Assembly: GCA_002403175.1 (NCBI GenBank)
Contig: DHHG01000154.1
Span: 1 to 33,536 of the forward strand
Origin: Syntrophaceae bacterium UBA4778
GTDB lineage: Bacteria > Desulfobacterota > Syntrophia > Syntrophales > UBA4778
Direction of reading: 5' to 3'
DNA length: 33,536 nt
Made by a program: the position numbers and the translations under genes. The notes beneath the pieces were generated by a model. The model was not told where the DNA came from, did not search any database, and saw nothing but the letters and a program-made list of their open reading frames with translations. Position 1 is the stretch's first letter, and each line of letters opens with the position of its first letter. Below are positions 8,467-16,965 of the stretch, piece by piece.

Positions 8467-10146
8467 ATGAGCCAGACGCGAATTATTAATGGATTTAGAA
8501 AATTTCTAGCAAAGATCAACAAAGAAGGAATTCAAAATATTTCTCCATTGGATATCTGCATCAGCATTTTGTCTGATGAGTTGCAAATTCAGGACTTCAT
8601 TGGCACAACTGATATCGAAACGAAGTATTACTGGATCGGAAATATTTATGCTAGCTTAATTCCATCATCAAGCAGGAAAGAATTGGCCGCTTTCTTCACG
8701 CCGCCTCTAATTGCTCGATACACAATAAATCGACTTGAGGAGTTCGGCTTTAATATCACGTCATCTCGAATTCTTGACCCCGCCTCTGGAGGAGCAGCGT
8801 TTTTAACACCTTTGGCCACAGCGTTAATAAAAAAACTTAAGCTTCAAGGGAAAACCCATCTGGAAATTGGAACACATATTTTTAATCATTTCTCGGGAAT
8901 CGAAATCGACAAGGATCTGGCAAATCTTTCGGGATTAATTCTGAATGATTTTATTTCAAAACAATTACCCCCATTCAAAAAGGATTTATCGAGAATTATT
9001 CATGATGAAGACTCGCTATACGTAAGCGGATGTGACAACTACTATCATGCTGTTGTGAGTAATCCACCTTATGGCAAAATGCGAAATCCCCCAATCGCCA
9101 TTTACAAGAGGTTTGCTGATTCGCTTACAGATAAGCATGTCAATAAATATGCTTTATTCATACGCCTAGCCATAGATTGGGCCATGGCCGGAGGTTTCAT
9201 AGCCTTGGTTGTGCCCACCAGTTTCATTGCAGGACCTTCCTTCGGAAATCTTAGAAAATCGATTCTTGAAAATACTCATGTCTTGGCAATCGATTTGATT
9301 GATACGAGAGACGGCCTCTTTGTGGATGTTCTCCAGGACGCGTGCATTCTCTTTCTGCGCAAGAAGAAAGGCAAAGAACCAGAAACCCCTCCAACTTGCA
9401 GGCTTCTTGATGAGTTTGGCTCTTATCGGGAACTAGGATCCATCGATACACCATCAGAACTTTCAGACCGTCCATGGGTACTCCCATCAGAGTTATCACC
9501 CGAAATCTCTACAAATGACTTCTTTTCAGAAGCATACTCAAGGCTCGCCGATTACGGATATGGAGTCCGGGCAGGATACTTCGTATGGAATAGGCAGCAA
9601 GAACGAGGCAGAGAAGGAAACAGTCCGAGAAGAAATGAATACCCTCTGATCTGGGCACACTGCATCAAACCAAATGAACCGTGCTTGCTTTCAACACATC
9701 GAAATCATGTTAAACCTGGCCTTATATGTTTTGTAAGATTCGATAGCCCAAGTGAATCTCTTATAAATCAGCCAGTGATCGTCCTTCAGAGGACCACCAA
9801 TCGGCACCAGGCGAGGCGACTTGTAGCCGGGTATATTACAAAGGATATGATCAGAAAATACAGTTCAGTGATAACTGAGAACCATACTATTATAGTTTAT
9901 CCACTCCGTAACATTAAACAGAAAATTAATTTAAGGATGATGTGTCGGCTGCTCAATAGTAAACCAGTTGATATGAGATATCGTCAGATTTCAGGTACCG
10001 TGAGTGTTTCGGTAAAACTCTTGAAGGAAATGCCATTGCCACATCCTGCACTCATAATGAATAGATATGGAAAAGATCTTAGTGCAGAAGAATTTGATGA
10101 ACTGGTTGAGAATTGCTACCTTGAAGCTGCCAGGTTGAAAAGATGA
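8467..10146 (+). CDS. drmMI: DISARM-associated N6-adenine DNA methyltransferase (DrmMI-like)
   Basis: A 559-aa gamma-type adenine methylase of the Eco57I/TaqI style. The AdoMet-binding motif I is ILDPASGGAAFL (D104-G109), the acidic residue after it is in FSGIEID, and the catalytic motif IV is NPPYG (N199-Y202). The C-terminal half (residues about 350-540) fits a target-recognition domain. The protein should methylate adenines in host DNA so that the DISARM nuclease/helicase machinery spares it. It is the first gene of the operon; its TGA overlaps the next ATG (ATGA at 10143-10146). No nuclease domain is visible in it. It is much shorter than the PglX-like methylases of many class 1 DISARM and BREX loci. 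The ribosome-binding site is weak (AAGAAG). The symbol rests on context; a type IIG or orphan methylase is the alternative. Confidence 0.8.
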   Translation: MSQTRIINGFRKFLAKINKEGIQNISPLDICISILSDELQIQDFIGTTDIETKYYWIGNIYASLIPSSSRKELAAFFTPPLIARYTINRLEEFGFNITSSRILDPASGGAAFLTPLATALIKKLKLQGKTHLEIGTHIFNHFSGIEIDKDLANLSGLILNDFISKQLPPFKKDLSRIIHDEDSLYVSGCDNYYHAVVSNPPYGKMRNPPIAIYKRFADSLTDKHVNKYALFIRLAIDWAMAGGFIALVVPTSFIAGPSFGNLRKSILENTHVLAIDLIDTRDGLFVDVLQDACILFLRKKKGKEPETPPTCRLLDEFGSYRELGSIDTPSELSDRPWVLPSELSPEISTNDFFSEAYSRLADYGYGVRAGYFVWNRQQERGREGNSPRRNEYPLIWAHCIKPNEPCLLSTHRNHVKPGLICFVRFDSPSESLINQPVIVLQRTTNRHQARRLVAGYITKDMIRKYSSVITENHTIIVYPLRNIKQKINLRMMCRLLNSKPVDMRYRQISGTVSVSVKLLKEMPLPHPALIMNRYGKDLSAEEFDELVENCYLEAARLKR

Positions 10147-12791
10147 CCACTTACGAACTGCTGGAAAACTTCCCATTTAGGCATGTGTCAAACCCAGATC
10201 ATGTTGTTCATCTGAATAGCGTTGCTCGCGGTCTGCTTGAGATGTTTTGGCTCTGCGGGGAAACGCAGGAGTCTGCAGTAGTACTGACGTGGCCTTCAGG
10301 GGTCGAAAGTGTTGCCATACTCCATGCGTTAGCAGAACTTCAGCAGATTGTAATTGACAACCACATAGAACTCGGGGCCGAGATATTTCCGTTCTTAACC
10401 TATTTCTGGCCATGGAGACCCACAACGGAAACTTTCCAAAAGCGCCTCCTGATTGATCGAAATGAACTTGTTAAAGGTAATAACCGCTTTGTTGCGGCCA
10501 ACTACATTGACAAGCAGAAGGATCATGGCGTTGAGTATGCTTTTCATATGGCTTTGAACTGTATAAGGGACCTCGACCCGGAGGCGACTGTTACGCACAC
10601 ACGAGGACATCGCCATATACTGCCAAATCACCCGGAACTCATTCATCCGACGCTTTTCGAAATTACTCCCCAAGCGGTCTTCCAGACCGGCACAGTGAGA
10701 AATCAGCTATCGGCAAAAGAAGGTTTTCTGCACAGAGCCCAAAAGTACATCAGAACTTGTTCTTCATTATCAGACGCGCGTCTTTTCCAAATCGATTCAG
10801 CGCCTTTCTTCATGATCAGCATTCCTGCCACTTGCGAAAAACGTGACTTATTTCGAGGGGACCTATTCGGCGCACGTAGACCGAATATCGTACTCATTGA
10901 CTTGACAGGTGTCTATAGCCGTATTGGTAAAGATTGGCAGAAACAGCTCAATGAGTTCCTTTCTGTTCTCGTCAACGTCTTTTTAGACAGGAATAAGGGG
11001 ATACCGCCGGTCCTGGCGATAACGGATGACCCATTGGTTTTCAACAAACTCTTCTTCAAGCTGCTGGCTGACTATGAGGAAAAGAGACGGCAGAAGCGCA
11101 ACGTATGCCGCTACTCATTTCTAAACGTGGCACAGGGACTTTTTGACCATAAGAGCACGGTAGACGCTAACAGCCCCGTTCCATCAGTCATGGTGGCATC
11201 TTATGCCGAGGATATGGTCGATATATTTGTGGCGGGTCAGGAACTCAGAAACAAGGTTAGAGCCCTTGGCTCGGAACAACTCGCAGAACAAATCAATACG
11301 CTAAACCACGCTATTCGAAACGTTGTGAACATGCCCGGTGGGCTGGCTGATTACATGCTGTTCTTGGCGGACTATTGCGATCAATCCGGACGAGATATTC
11401 GGACTGTCGCGCTAAAGCCTCCGGAAGAATGGATTAAGACAAAGGAGCTCGTAGATGCAGGAGATGCCGGCGCTGAGCGGATAGAAGCTGATGCTTATTT
11501 GAGGAACTGCAGAGCTATTATCGAGGGCTTAAAGAATGACACCCCTCTTCAATCCAGACTTGACCTGTTGTACCAGAAACTTTTGGAACAGGATGAAAGC
11601 CATCACGCCATAGTGTTTCCGAATAGGCAGATGAAAGAATTCGCATTGTGGATGATAAGCAACCGTGGAAACGATGCATCATCCTCGGGCGGAAACTGTG
11701 ATACAAAACTCGTTCTTTTCGACAGCAGGGAAGCTTTAGACTCTTTCGACGGGCCCCCCAACAAATTTGAAAACGTCTACTTCATTTTACCACGACAAAA
11801 ATACCTCTCGAAAATGATTGCTCAGAGCGCAATGCCGCTAAATCTGACTTTCGTGTGTGACGGTGGCACCGTTGTATCGCTCTTACGTTATGTCGACATC
11901 CTTGAGAAAGTCCCTGGGCTTGAAATCATCAGGCCGCGTTTGACGGCAATGCGTGAAGCCTTACAACAAGCCGCCAACAACCGGGTAGATTTGCTCGGAG
12001 AGTTGGACGAAGTCAAGTTGATGACAAATTCCCTCATGTTTAACCTTCGCGAAATGGAACCAGGCTATTATCAAGGCCACCCAGTTGTTATCGTGACTGA
12101 GGAAGGCGAAAGAATTTCTGCTTATGAGGGGTCTGACATACTGCGTTACCAAGAGGAAAACGACATTCAACCATTTTCGAAGGTGACTGCTTCGCAACTT
12201 CAGGCAGGTGACAGATTCTTTGTCATTACTTCTCAATTTCTAGATGCTGCATCCGACAAAATTAACTTAACTGCTATGGCCACTGAGACACTAAGGGTTT
12301 ACCACGCTAGAGTTTTAGAAAGAGTAAAAGAAATCAAAGGACGGTCGCTCAGGGAGAAAGCCGAAGTAATCCAAGAACGAATGAAGAGGGACTTACAAAG
12401 AGCTGACATTGGCGAAGTTGAAAATGCCACCAATATTGTCAGATGGATTAAGGTTGGCGGCTTATTGGAGACACCACGGGAGCTTGTAAAACCACATGCA
12501 CCTAGACTACGAAGGGTGTTCAAAATTTTCATGAAAGCCCTTGAGGTATCAGATGGCGAGGCTGACTGGTACTGGGCTGCTGCGATTCAGAGCACGCGAA
12601 CGGTTCGTATTCGTACCGGTCTCGACCGTAACCGGGTCTTTTACAAGCTCCTCCTCGATCCGACCTCTGTAGAACCGTTCTTTCGTGGAGACAAGGGAGA
12701 CTTGCGGAACCTGATTGATATCGCCTGCAGAAACGTATTTACCGTATCTCACATCGTCAAGGAGCATGATGATGAACATCCGAAACATTAA
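10143..12791 (+). CDS. Large protein of unknown function at the DrmE position
   Basis: An 882-aa protein without catalytic motifs I can name. The N-terminal region has an alternating alpha/beta pattern (VVLTWPSGVESVAILHALAEL), like a helicase motif I region but with no GKS/T. Near residues 245-260 there is a Walker-B-like strand (PNIVLIDLTGVYSRIG). The middle has strands and helices (HHAIVFPNRQMKEFALWM, KLVLFDSREALDSF, NVYFILPRQKYLSKM) that resemble a degenerate second Rossmann domain. The C-terminal 250 aa are helical and basic. Size and position directly before drmA suggest DrmE, the class 2 DISARM protein of unknown function, but I cannot prove homology by eye. It overlaps the methylase stop by 4 bases and drmA by 20, so translation is probably coupled. 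Confidence 0.75.
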   Translation: MTTYELLENFPFRHVSNPDHVVHLNSVARGLLEMFWLCGETQESAVVLTWPSGVESVAILHALAELQQIVIDNHIELGAEIFPFLTYFWPWRPTTETFQKRLLIDRNELVKGNNRFVAANYIDKQKDHGVEYAFHMALNCIRDLDPEATVTHTRGHRHILPNHPELIHPTLFEITPQAVFQTGTVRNQLSAKEGFLHRAQKYIRTCSSLSDARLFQIDSAPFFMISIPATCEKRDLFRGDLFGARRPNIVLIDLTGVYSRIGKDWQKQLNEFLSVLVNVFLDRNKGIPPVLAITDDPLVFNKLFFKLLADYEEKRRQKRNVCRYSFLNVAQGLFDHKSTVDANSPVPSVMVASYAEDMVDIFVAGQELRNKVRALGSEQLAEQINTLNHAIRNVVNMPGGLADYMLFLADYCDQSGRDIRTVALKPPEEWIKTKELVDAGDAGAERIEADAYLRNCRAIIEGLKNDTPLQSRLDLLYQKLLEQDESHHAIVFPNRQMKEFALWMISNRGNDASSSGGNCDTKLVLFDSREALDSFDGPPNKFENVYFILPRQKYLSKMIAQSAMPLNLTFVCDGGTVVSLLRYVDILEKVPGLEIIRPRLTAMREALQQAANNRVDLLGELDEVKLMTNSLMFNLREMEPGYYQGHPVVIVTEEGERISAYEGSDILRYQEENDIQPFSKVTASQLQAGDRFFVITSQFLDAASDKINLTAMATETLRVYHARVLERVKEIKGRSLREKAEVIQERMKRDLQRADIGEVENATNIVRWIKVGGLLETPRELVKPHAPRLRRVFKIFMKALEVSDGEADWYWAAAIQSTRTVRIRTGLDRNRVFYKLLLDPTSVEPFFRGDKGDLRNLIDIACRNVFTVSHIVKEHDDEHPKH

Positions 12792-15192
12792 GGGAAAAGA
12801 TTTTGTCGAGGCAAAAGAAGCCCTGACCGATAGCCTCCTAAACCTGACTTACCGGTTTGTATCTGGCCAAGGGGTGGATGGCGAATTCGTGTTTGGGGAT
12901 AAGCCCAGCAGAAAGTTCGTATCCGGTTTCCTCCTCCCAGCGATGAGCGAGAGTGGCGCTGACGACGAAACAAACGATATTCACATCAGCAATTTGGGAA
13001 TGGACCTGCAGGTAAGCAATCCTCCGACAGGTGAACTTGGGATTGAAGTTTCGTTCAGTGTCTACATCAGGGTCCTCCCCACCTGGGATGAAATCGAGCG
13101 GTACGGGCTGAAACCTACCTTTCAGCTTCGTGCAGCGGAACAACGAAAGATTCGCGATGCCATCAGGGACCGAACAAACGCACTCTTGGCAGAGGAGCAG
13201 AGCAAACCGGAGGATCAGCGTCGCGTGCGGGGCCTCATTCGCATCATCGCAAGCGAGGAGATATACCGACGGTTCGGCATTACAGTAAGAGGTCAGGATG
13301 GAATGTCACAACTCGACCAGGAGGAAGGAACCGAGGCGGGTCAGGAACCCGCGTCCGAAGCAGAGGGTGCTAGGCCTCATTTGATATCTACCGGCAGCGA
13401 TGTCATTCTTCCTGACCATCTGGCTCAGCCAGCGGACATACCGCAGAAATGGCGCAGATTCTCTCATTCTTCCGAAACGTTGGCTTTACCACTCCTTGCA
13501 TCGGATGCCGATATTGAAGCATCACTGAAAACCTTTGCTGATAAATTGTGGGCTGATATCTCTCAAAAAGTGACGACCTGGGTCAACTCTACCGAAGGCC
13601 AGCAGTGGGCTTATCGGGAACAACCGGTCGCGCCCACCCAAATCGCAACCAAGGATGCCTGGGATGCCTTCCTCCAGACAGTCAGGCGAACTCTCCCGGA
13701 TATCCCGACGTTGCTGCCGCCTTTAAGTAATCTACGTCTAATTTGCAGCAAAGCTCCCAACTTTTCAGATTCATCAGTAGTGAACGTGAGAGTTTCTTTC
13801 GAAAACCAGAACAACGCACCTTCACGGAACAGATATCTTTGTCACGATGCCGCAATCCATCAAGTTCAGGTCGTTGTGACCATACCCACGGCCGTTCACA
13901 GGCGCTTACGTCTGGAGCGTATCCAGCCATCATTTCGCTTCCGCAACTTCATGACCTATCCTGCCCTCGGCCTCAATTGTGGAGTTGAGGTCAGAAGCGA
14001 AGATAGCGACAACGTCGTTCTCAAGACAACATGGTTGCCAAAGTACATTCTTCCGCGAATCACTCCTCGGGAGATCCCCGGGATACCATGGAAATATCAG
14101 GAACTGAGCGAAACAAAAACCGATATAAGCTCCCTGTACCAGCTAATTCACGAATATACCAAGTGGATAGCCGAACAGAAAAAAGTGAATCCAGCTGAAT
14201 ATGAGCCCGACCCGGTTAAGCGTCACGAAGAAACCGAGGAGTACAGGAACGCGCTGAAGGCATTCGAACGAGAATGCTCTCTGGTGCGCCGGGGCATCGA
14301 CCTTCTCCAGGAATCTCAGACTGCCTTCAAAAAAGACCCCACATCAAGAAAGGCTATCCCTTACCGGGCATGGGTGCTCCTGAACAGGGCCATGTTCAAG
14401 GCAGGTCAAGTTAAAGGATTCGAAGGGTGGAGGCTCTTCCAAGAAGCCTTCATTATCGCCCATATACCGACGATTGCATCCAGAATCGACGAATTCCGCC
14501 CGTGGCACGACCGCGAACTGGACGAGGAAATGGCTTCGCTGCTTTACTTCCCGACCGGCGGCGGCAAATCGGAAGCCTTCTATGGCCTGCTGCTATTTAA
14601 CTTGTTCCTCGACCGATTACGTGGAAAGCACCGCGGCGTGACCGCTCTCATCAGGTACCCGCTGCGTCTTCTGACCTTGCAACAGGCCCAGCGCCTCTTT
14701 GCATTGCTCGTATTCGCGGAACAGGTCAAATACGAGGAAGGAATAAAAGGAGCTCCGTTCGAAATCGGTTTCTGGGTTGGGAAAGCGAATACTCCCAACA
14801 GAAACACTCCGGAGGAAATCAAGGGCATCCTCAAAATCGGCGAAAGTATGCCCATAGAAGGAACAGCTGATCGTGCTGCTTACGACCACGCCAATGATGC
14901 CTTCAATAAAGTTCCGGTCTGTCCATACTGCAACAGGGGGCCGACGGACCTGAGATACTATCCTGACCGAGATAACAGTGTCGGGATATTGTGCTTTCAT
15001 GACGATTGCAAATGGAACCAGATGAACGGCGGTATCACCCCGCTGCCGTTTCTTCTCACGGACCAGGACATTTACGCCCACGCTCCAGCGATCATCCTGG
15101 GCACACACAATCGACAAACTCGCTCTTATCGGGCAGCACGATTCCACTATCAACAAAATCGTTGGTATGCTGGGCTTGGCTCGATTTGTTGA
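12772..15192 (+). CDS. drmA: DrmA, DISARM helicase, N-terminal fragment (frame broken near 15103)
   Basis: The first 806 codons of DrmA. The start is taken at the third of three consecutive ATGs (12766, 12769, 12772) because AAGGAG (12759-12764) is then seven bases away. After a long N-terminal region the helicase motif I appears as YFPTGGGKSEAF (from residue 594). Next come the ALIRYPLRLLTLQQAQR segment and a putative zinc cluster (C717, C720, C741, C746). The frame is correct up to AIILGT at about 15105. The CA run then shifts it and the last 29 codons before the stop at 15192 are out-of-frame sequence. Four extra bases (two CA units) at 15103-15109 account for the break, because removing them gives ILGTIDKLALIGQ. 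As sequenced, this fragment lacks the DEAH motif and the second helicase lobe and should be inactive. Confidence 0.85.
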   Translation: MNIRNIKGKDFVEAKEALTDSLLNLTYRFVSGQGVDGEFVFGDKPSRKFVSGFLLPAMSESGADDETNDIHISNLGMDLQVSNPPTGELGIEVSFSVYIRVLPTWDEIERYGLKPTFQLRAAEQRKIRDAIRDRTNALLAEEQSKPEDQRRVRGLIRIIASEEIYRRFGITVRGQDGMSQLDQEEGTEAGQEPASEAEGARPHLISTGSDVILPDHLAQPADIPQKWRRFSHSSETLALPLLASDADIEASLKTFADKLWADISQKVTTWVNSTEGQQWAYREQPVAPTQIATKDAWDAFLQTVRRTLPDIPTLLPPLSNLRLICSKAPNFSDSSVVNVRVSFENQNNAPSRNRYLCHDAAIHQVQVVVTIPTAVHRRLRLERIQPSFRFRNFMTYPALGLNCGVEVRSEDSDNVVLKTTWLPKYILPRITPREIPGIPWKYQELSETKTDISSLYQLIHEYTKWIAEQKKVNPAEYEPDPVKRHEETEEYRNALKAFERECSLVRRGIDLLQESQTAFKKDPTSRKAIPYRAWVLLNRAMFKAGQVKGFEGWRLFQEAFIIAHIPTIASRIDEFRPWHDRELDEEMASLLYFPTGGGKSEAFYGLLLFNLFLDRLRGKHRGVTALIRYPLRLLTLQQAQRLFALLVFAEQVKYEEGIKGAPFEIGFWVGKANTPNRNTPEEIKGILKIGESMPIEGTADRAAYDHANDAFNKVPVCPYCNRGPTDLRYYPDRDNSVGILCFHDDCKWNQMNGGITPLPFLLTDQDIYAHAPAIILGTHNRQTRSYRAARFHYQQNRWYAGLGSIC

Positions 15193-16963
15193 TTCCCATG
15201 GACGGCTAAGCAGCCCCCGCAAGCGTAAAGAATTACAGACGGCCCTTGATAACCACGCGCTAACCCGTGTTGCACCTGCCTTTGCAGATGGAGATGAGCT
15301 GTTTCATGACCCTTTCCCATCGTTGGTGATTCAGGATGAGGCGCATCTCTTGGAAGAGAGCCTTGGCACATTCGCCGGTCTCTTCGAGACCACCTTTGAA
15401 CAGCTATTGCTCGGAATTTCTCCGTTACTTGGGACGAGAATAGTGCGCGGTGAAGGTGGGAAACCACGGATGCCGAAGGTCATTGCCGCAACGGCCACCA
15501 TATCGACGCCAGGCAAGCAGATTGAAGCACTGTATCAGAGGCGGCACCTGCAGTTTCCCTATCCGGGAACTTCCATCTACGAGAGCTTCTACGCGCATCC
15601 GGAGAAGACATTGAATCCTTTACGGCAGGCATCCATTGATGCCGCCCCGGCCGATACAAGGGAAAGAGTAGCCGAACTGCATGCGCCATGGATGAGAGTT
15701 TATGTCTCCATTATGACCAATGGCAGGTTGCACACCGTAACCACCGTTAACGTGCTGGCCGCTTACCATGTGATGATTTCGAAGCTGTGGCAGCTCATTC
15801 AGGGCAACCCTACTGCGGCAGTGGCGCTGTTGAAGGATGCGCTCTCCGACAGCCCGGTTAAAATGTACCACGCTGCCGCACTGGACGCGTTGACATCGGA
15901 TGCCGAATCTCTCCTTAGCCTCCTCGACCTGTTCAGGATATCTCTCACCTACGTTACAAACAAGAAGGGTGGCGACCAAGTCATTGATGCGTTGGCGGGA
16001 GAGGCGCCAAAGTTACATATTGCCGCAGCGCTGCCGGTATTCCATATCAGGACTGACCTCATTTCAGGTGGGGTCGACGTTAAGGCCATCCAGAACATAA
16101 TGCGGGTCGCAAGCGGTACGGTAAAGCCGGAGGGGCTCCAAGACTCTTTAAGAAACATCGTTGCCACATCGGCTATTTCTCACGGCGTCGATGTTGACAA
16201 GTTCAACGCCATGTTCTTTGCCGGTATTCCGACTGACATCGCCGAGTATATCCAGGCATCGTCCCGGGTCGGCCGGACGCATGTTGGTTTCAGTCTCCTG
16301 ATTCCCGTCCCTCAGAGGAGGCGTGACCGGTATATAGTCGAGGTGCACGACATTTTCCATAGGTTCCTTGAACGGATGATTGCCCCTGCTGCAATTGAAC
16401 GGTGGGCAGACAATGCCCTCAAGCGAGTTGTTCCCAGTCTTTTCCAGGCCTGGTTGGTTGGGTGTGAGGAGCAGAGGCTCTTCGTGGGGGCTACGGACAA
16501 GAGGACCATTTCACCGATTGACAACACCCATGAAGTGAAGAAGCTCATCAGAGCAATGACCACTGATGGATTTTTCAGAAGTGTCGGAAGTTTTGTAGTA
16601 AATGCCATAGGCGTAAAAGGTCGGGGGCTCAGCGCAATCGGCCAGCCCAACAATCAGGAGTATTATGAGAGCTCGATACTCAACGAGATTTATAGGCTGG
16701 TGACCGAGTTCGACGACAGACCCGATACCTTGACAGACCTCGATAAATTCTGGACCGGCTCCCGTGTCGCGAAAAAGCCGATGACATCCCTGCGTGATAT
16801 TGATGAAGCGGGGGTAATTATGGCAGGCAAGTACCTGCCTGAGCGAGTCGGGAAAGGGATACTGAGGACGCCCAGAATCGAAGATGCGATGCTTATCGCA
16901 ACAAAAAACATACGGAAACAGACTGCTGTTTTTTCTGAGATGGACAGCGAAGGAGACGCATAG
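15167..16963 (+). CDS. drmA: DrmA, DISARM helicase, C-terminal fragment
   Basis: The continuation of drmA in the +1 frame; true coding in this frame begins near 15104 (IDKLALIGQHDSTINKIVGM) and ATG 15167 is only the first internal start. It carries Walker B/DEAH (VIQDEAHLLEESLG, about residue 57 from that ATG), motif III-like ATATIS, and the second helicase lobe with ATSAISHGVDVDKFNAMFF and motif VI QASSRVGRTHVG (from residue 363). These belong to the large DrmA/DUF1998-associated superfamily 2 helicases. With the N-terminal fragment the intact product would be about 1,395 aa. Its stop is two bases before the drmB ATG. DrmA with DrmB is the core of DISARM and is thought to load on incoming DNA. 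Whether this fragment is translated on its own is unknown. Confidence 0.85.
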   Translation: MLGLARFVDSHGRLSSPRKRKELQTALDNHALTRVAPAFADGDELFHDPFPSLVIQDEAHLLEESLGTFAGLFETTFEQLLLGISPLLGTRIVRGEGGKPRMPKVIAATATISTPGKQIEALYQRRHLQFPYPGTSIYESFYAHPEKTLNPLRQASIDAAPADTRERVAELHAPWMRVYVSIMTNGRLHTVTTVNVLAAYHVMISKLWQLIQGNPTAAVALLKDALSDSPVKMYHAAALDALTSDAESLLSLLDLFRISLTYVTNKKGGDQVIDALAGEAPKLHIAAALPVFHIRTDLISGGVDVKAIQNIMRVASGTVKPEGLQDSLRNIVATSAISHGVDVDKFNAMFFAGIPTDIAEYIQASSRVGRTHVGFSLLIPVPQRRRDRYIVEVHDIFHRFLERMIAPAAIERWADNALKRVVPSLFQAWLVGCEEQRLFVGATDKRTISPIDNTHEVKKLIRAMTTDGFFRSVGSFVVNAIGVKGRGLSAIGQPNNQEYYESSILNEIYRLVTEFDDRPDTLTDLDKFWTGSRVAKKPMTSLRDIDEAGVIMAGKYLPERVGKGILRTPRIEDAMLIATKNIRKQTAVFSEMDSEGDA

Positions 16964-16965
16964 CC

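Noticed and set aside
12715..12771. Earlier TTG or ATG starts for drmA
   Set aside because: The TTG at 12715 has no ribosome-binding site, and the ATGs at 12766 and 12769 are too close to AAGGAG; the ATG at 12772 has seven-base spacing.
15167..16963. Separate helicase gene downstream of drmA
   Set aside because: Coding similarity continues upstream of its ATG to 15104 in the same frame, directly joining the drmA N-terminal part; it is one gene with a frameshift.
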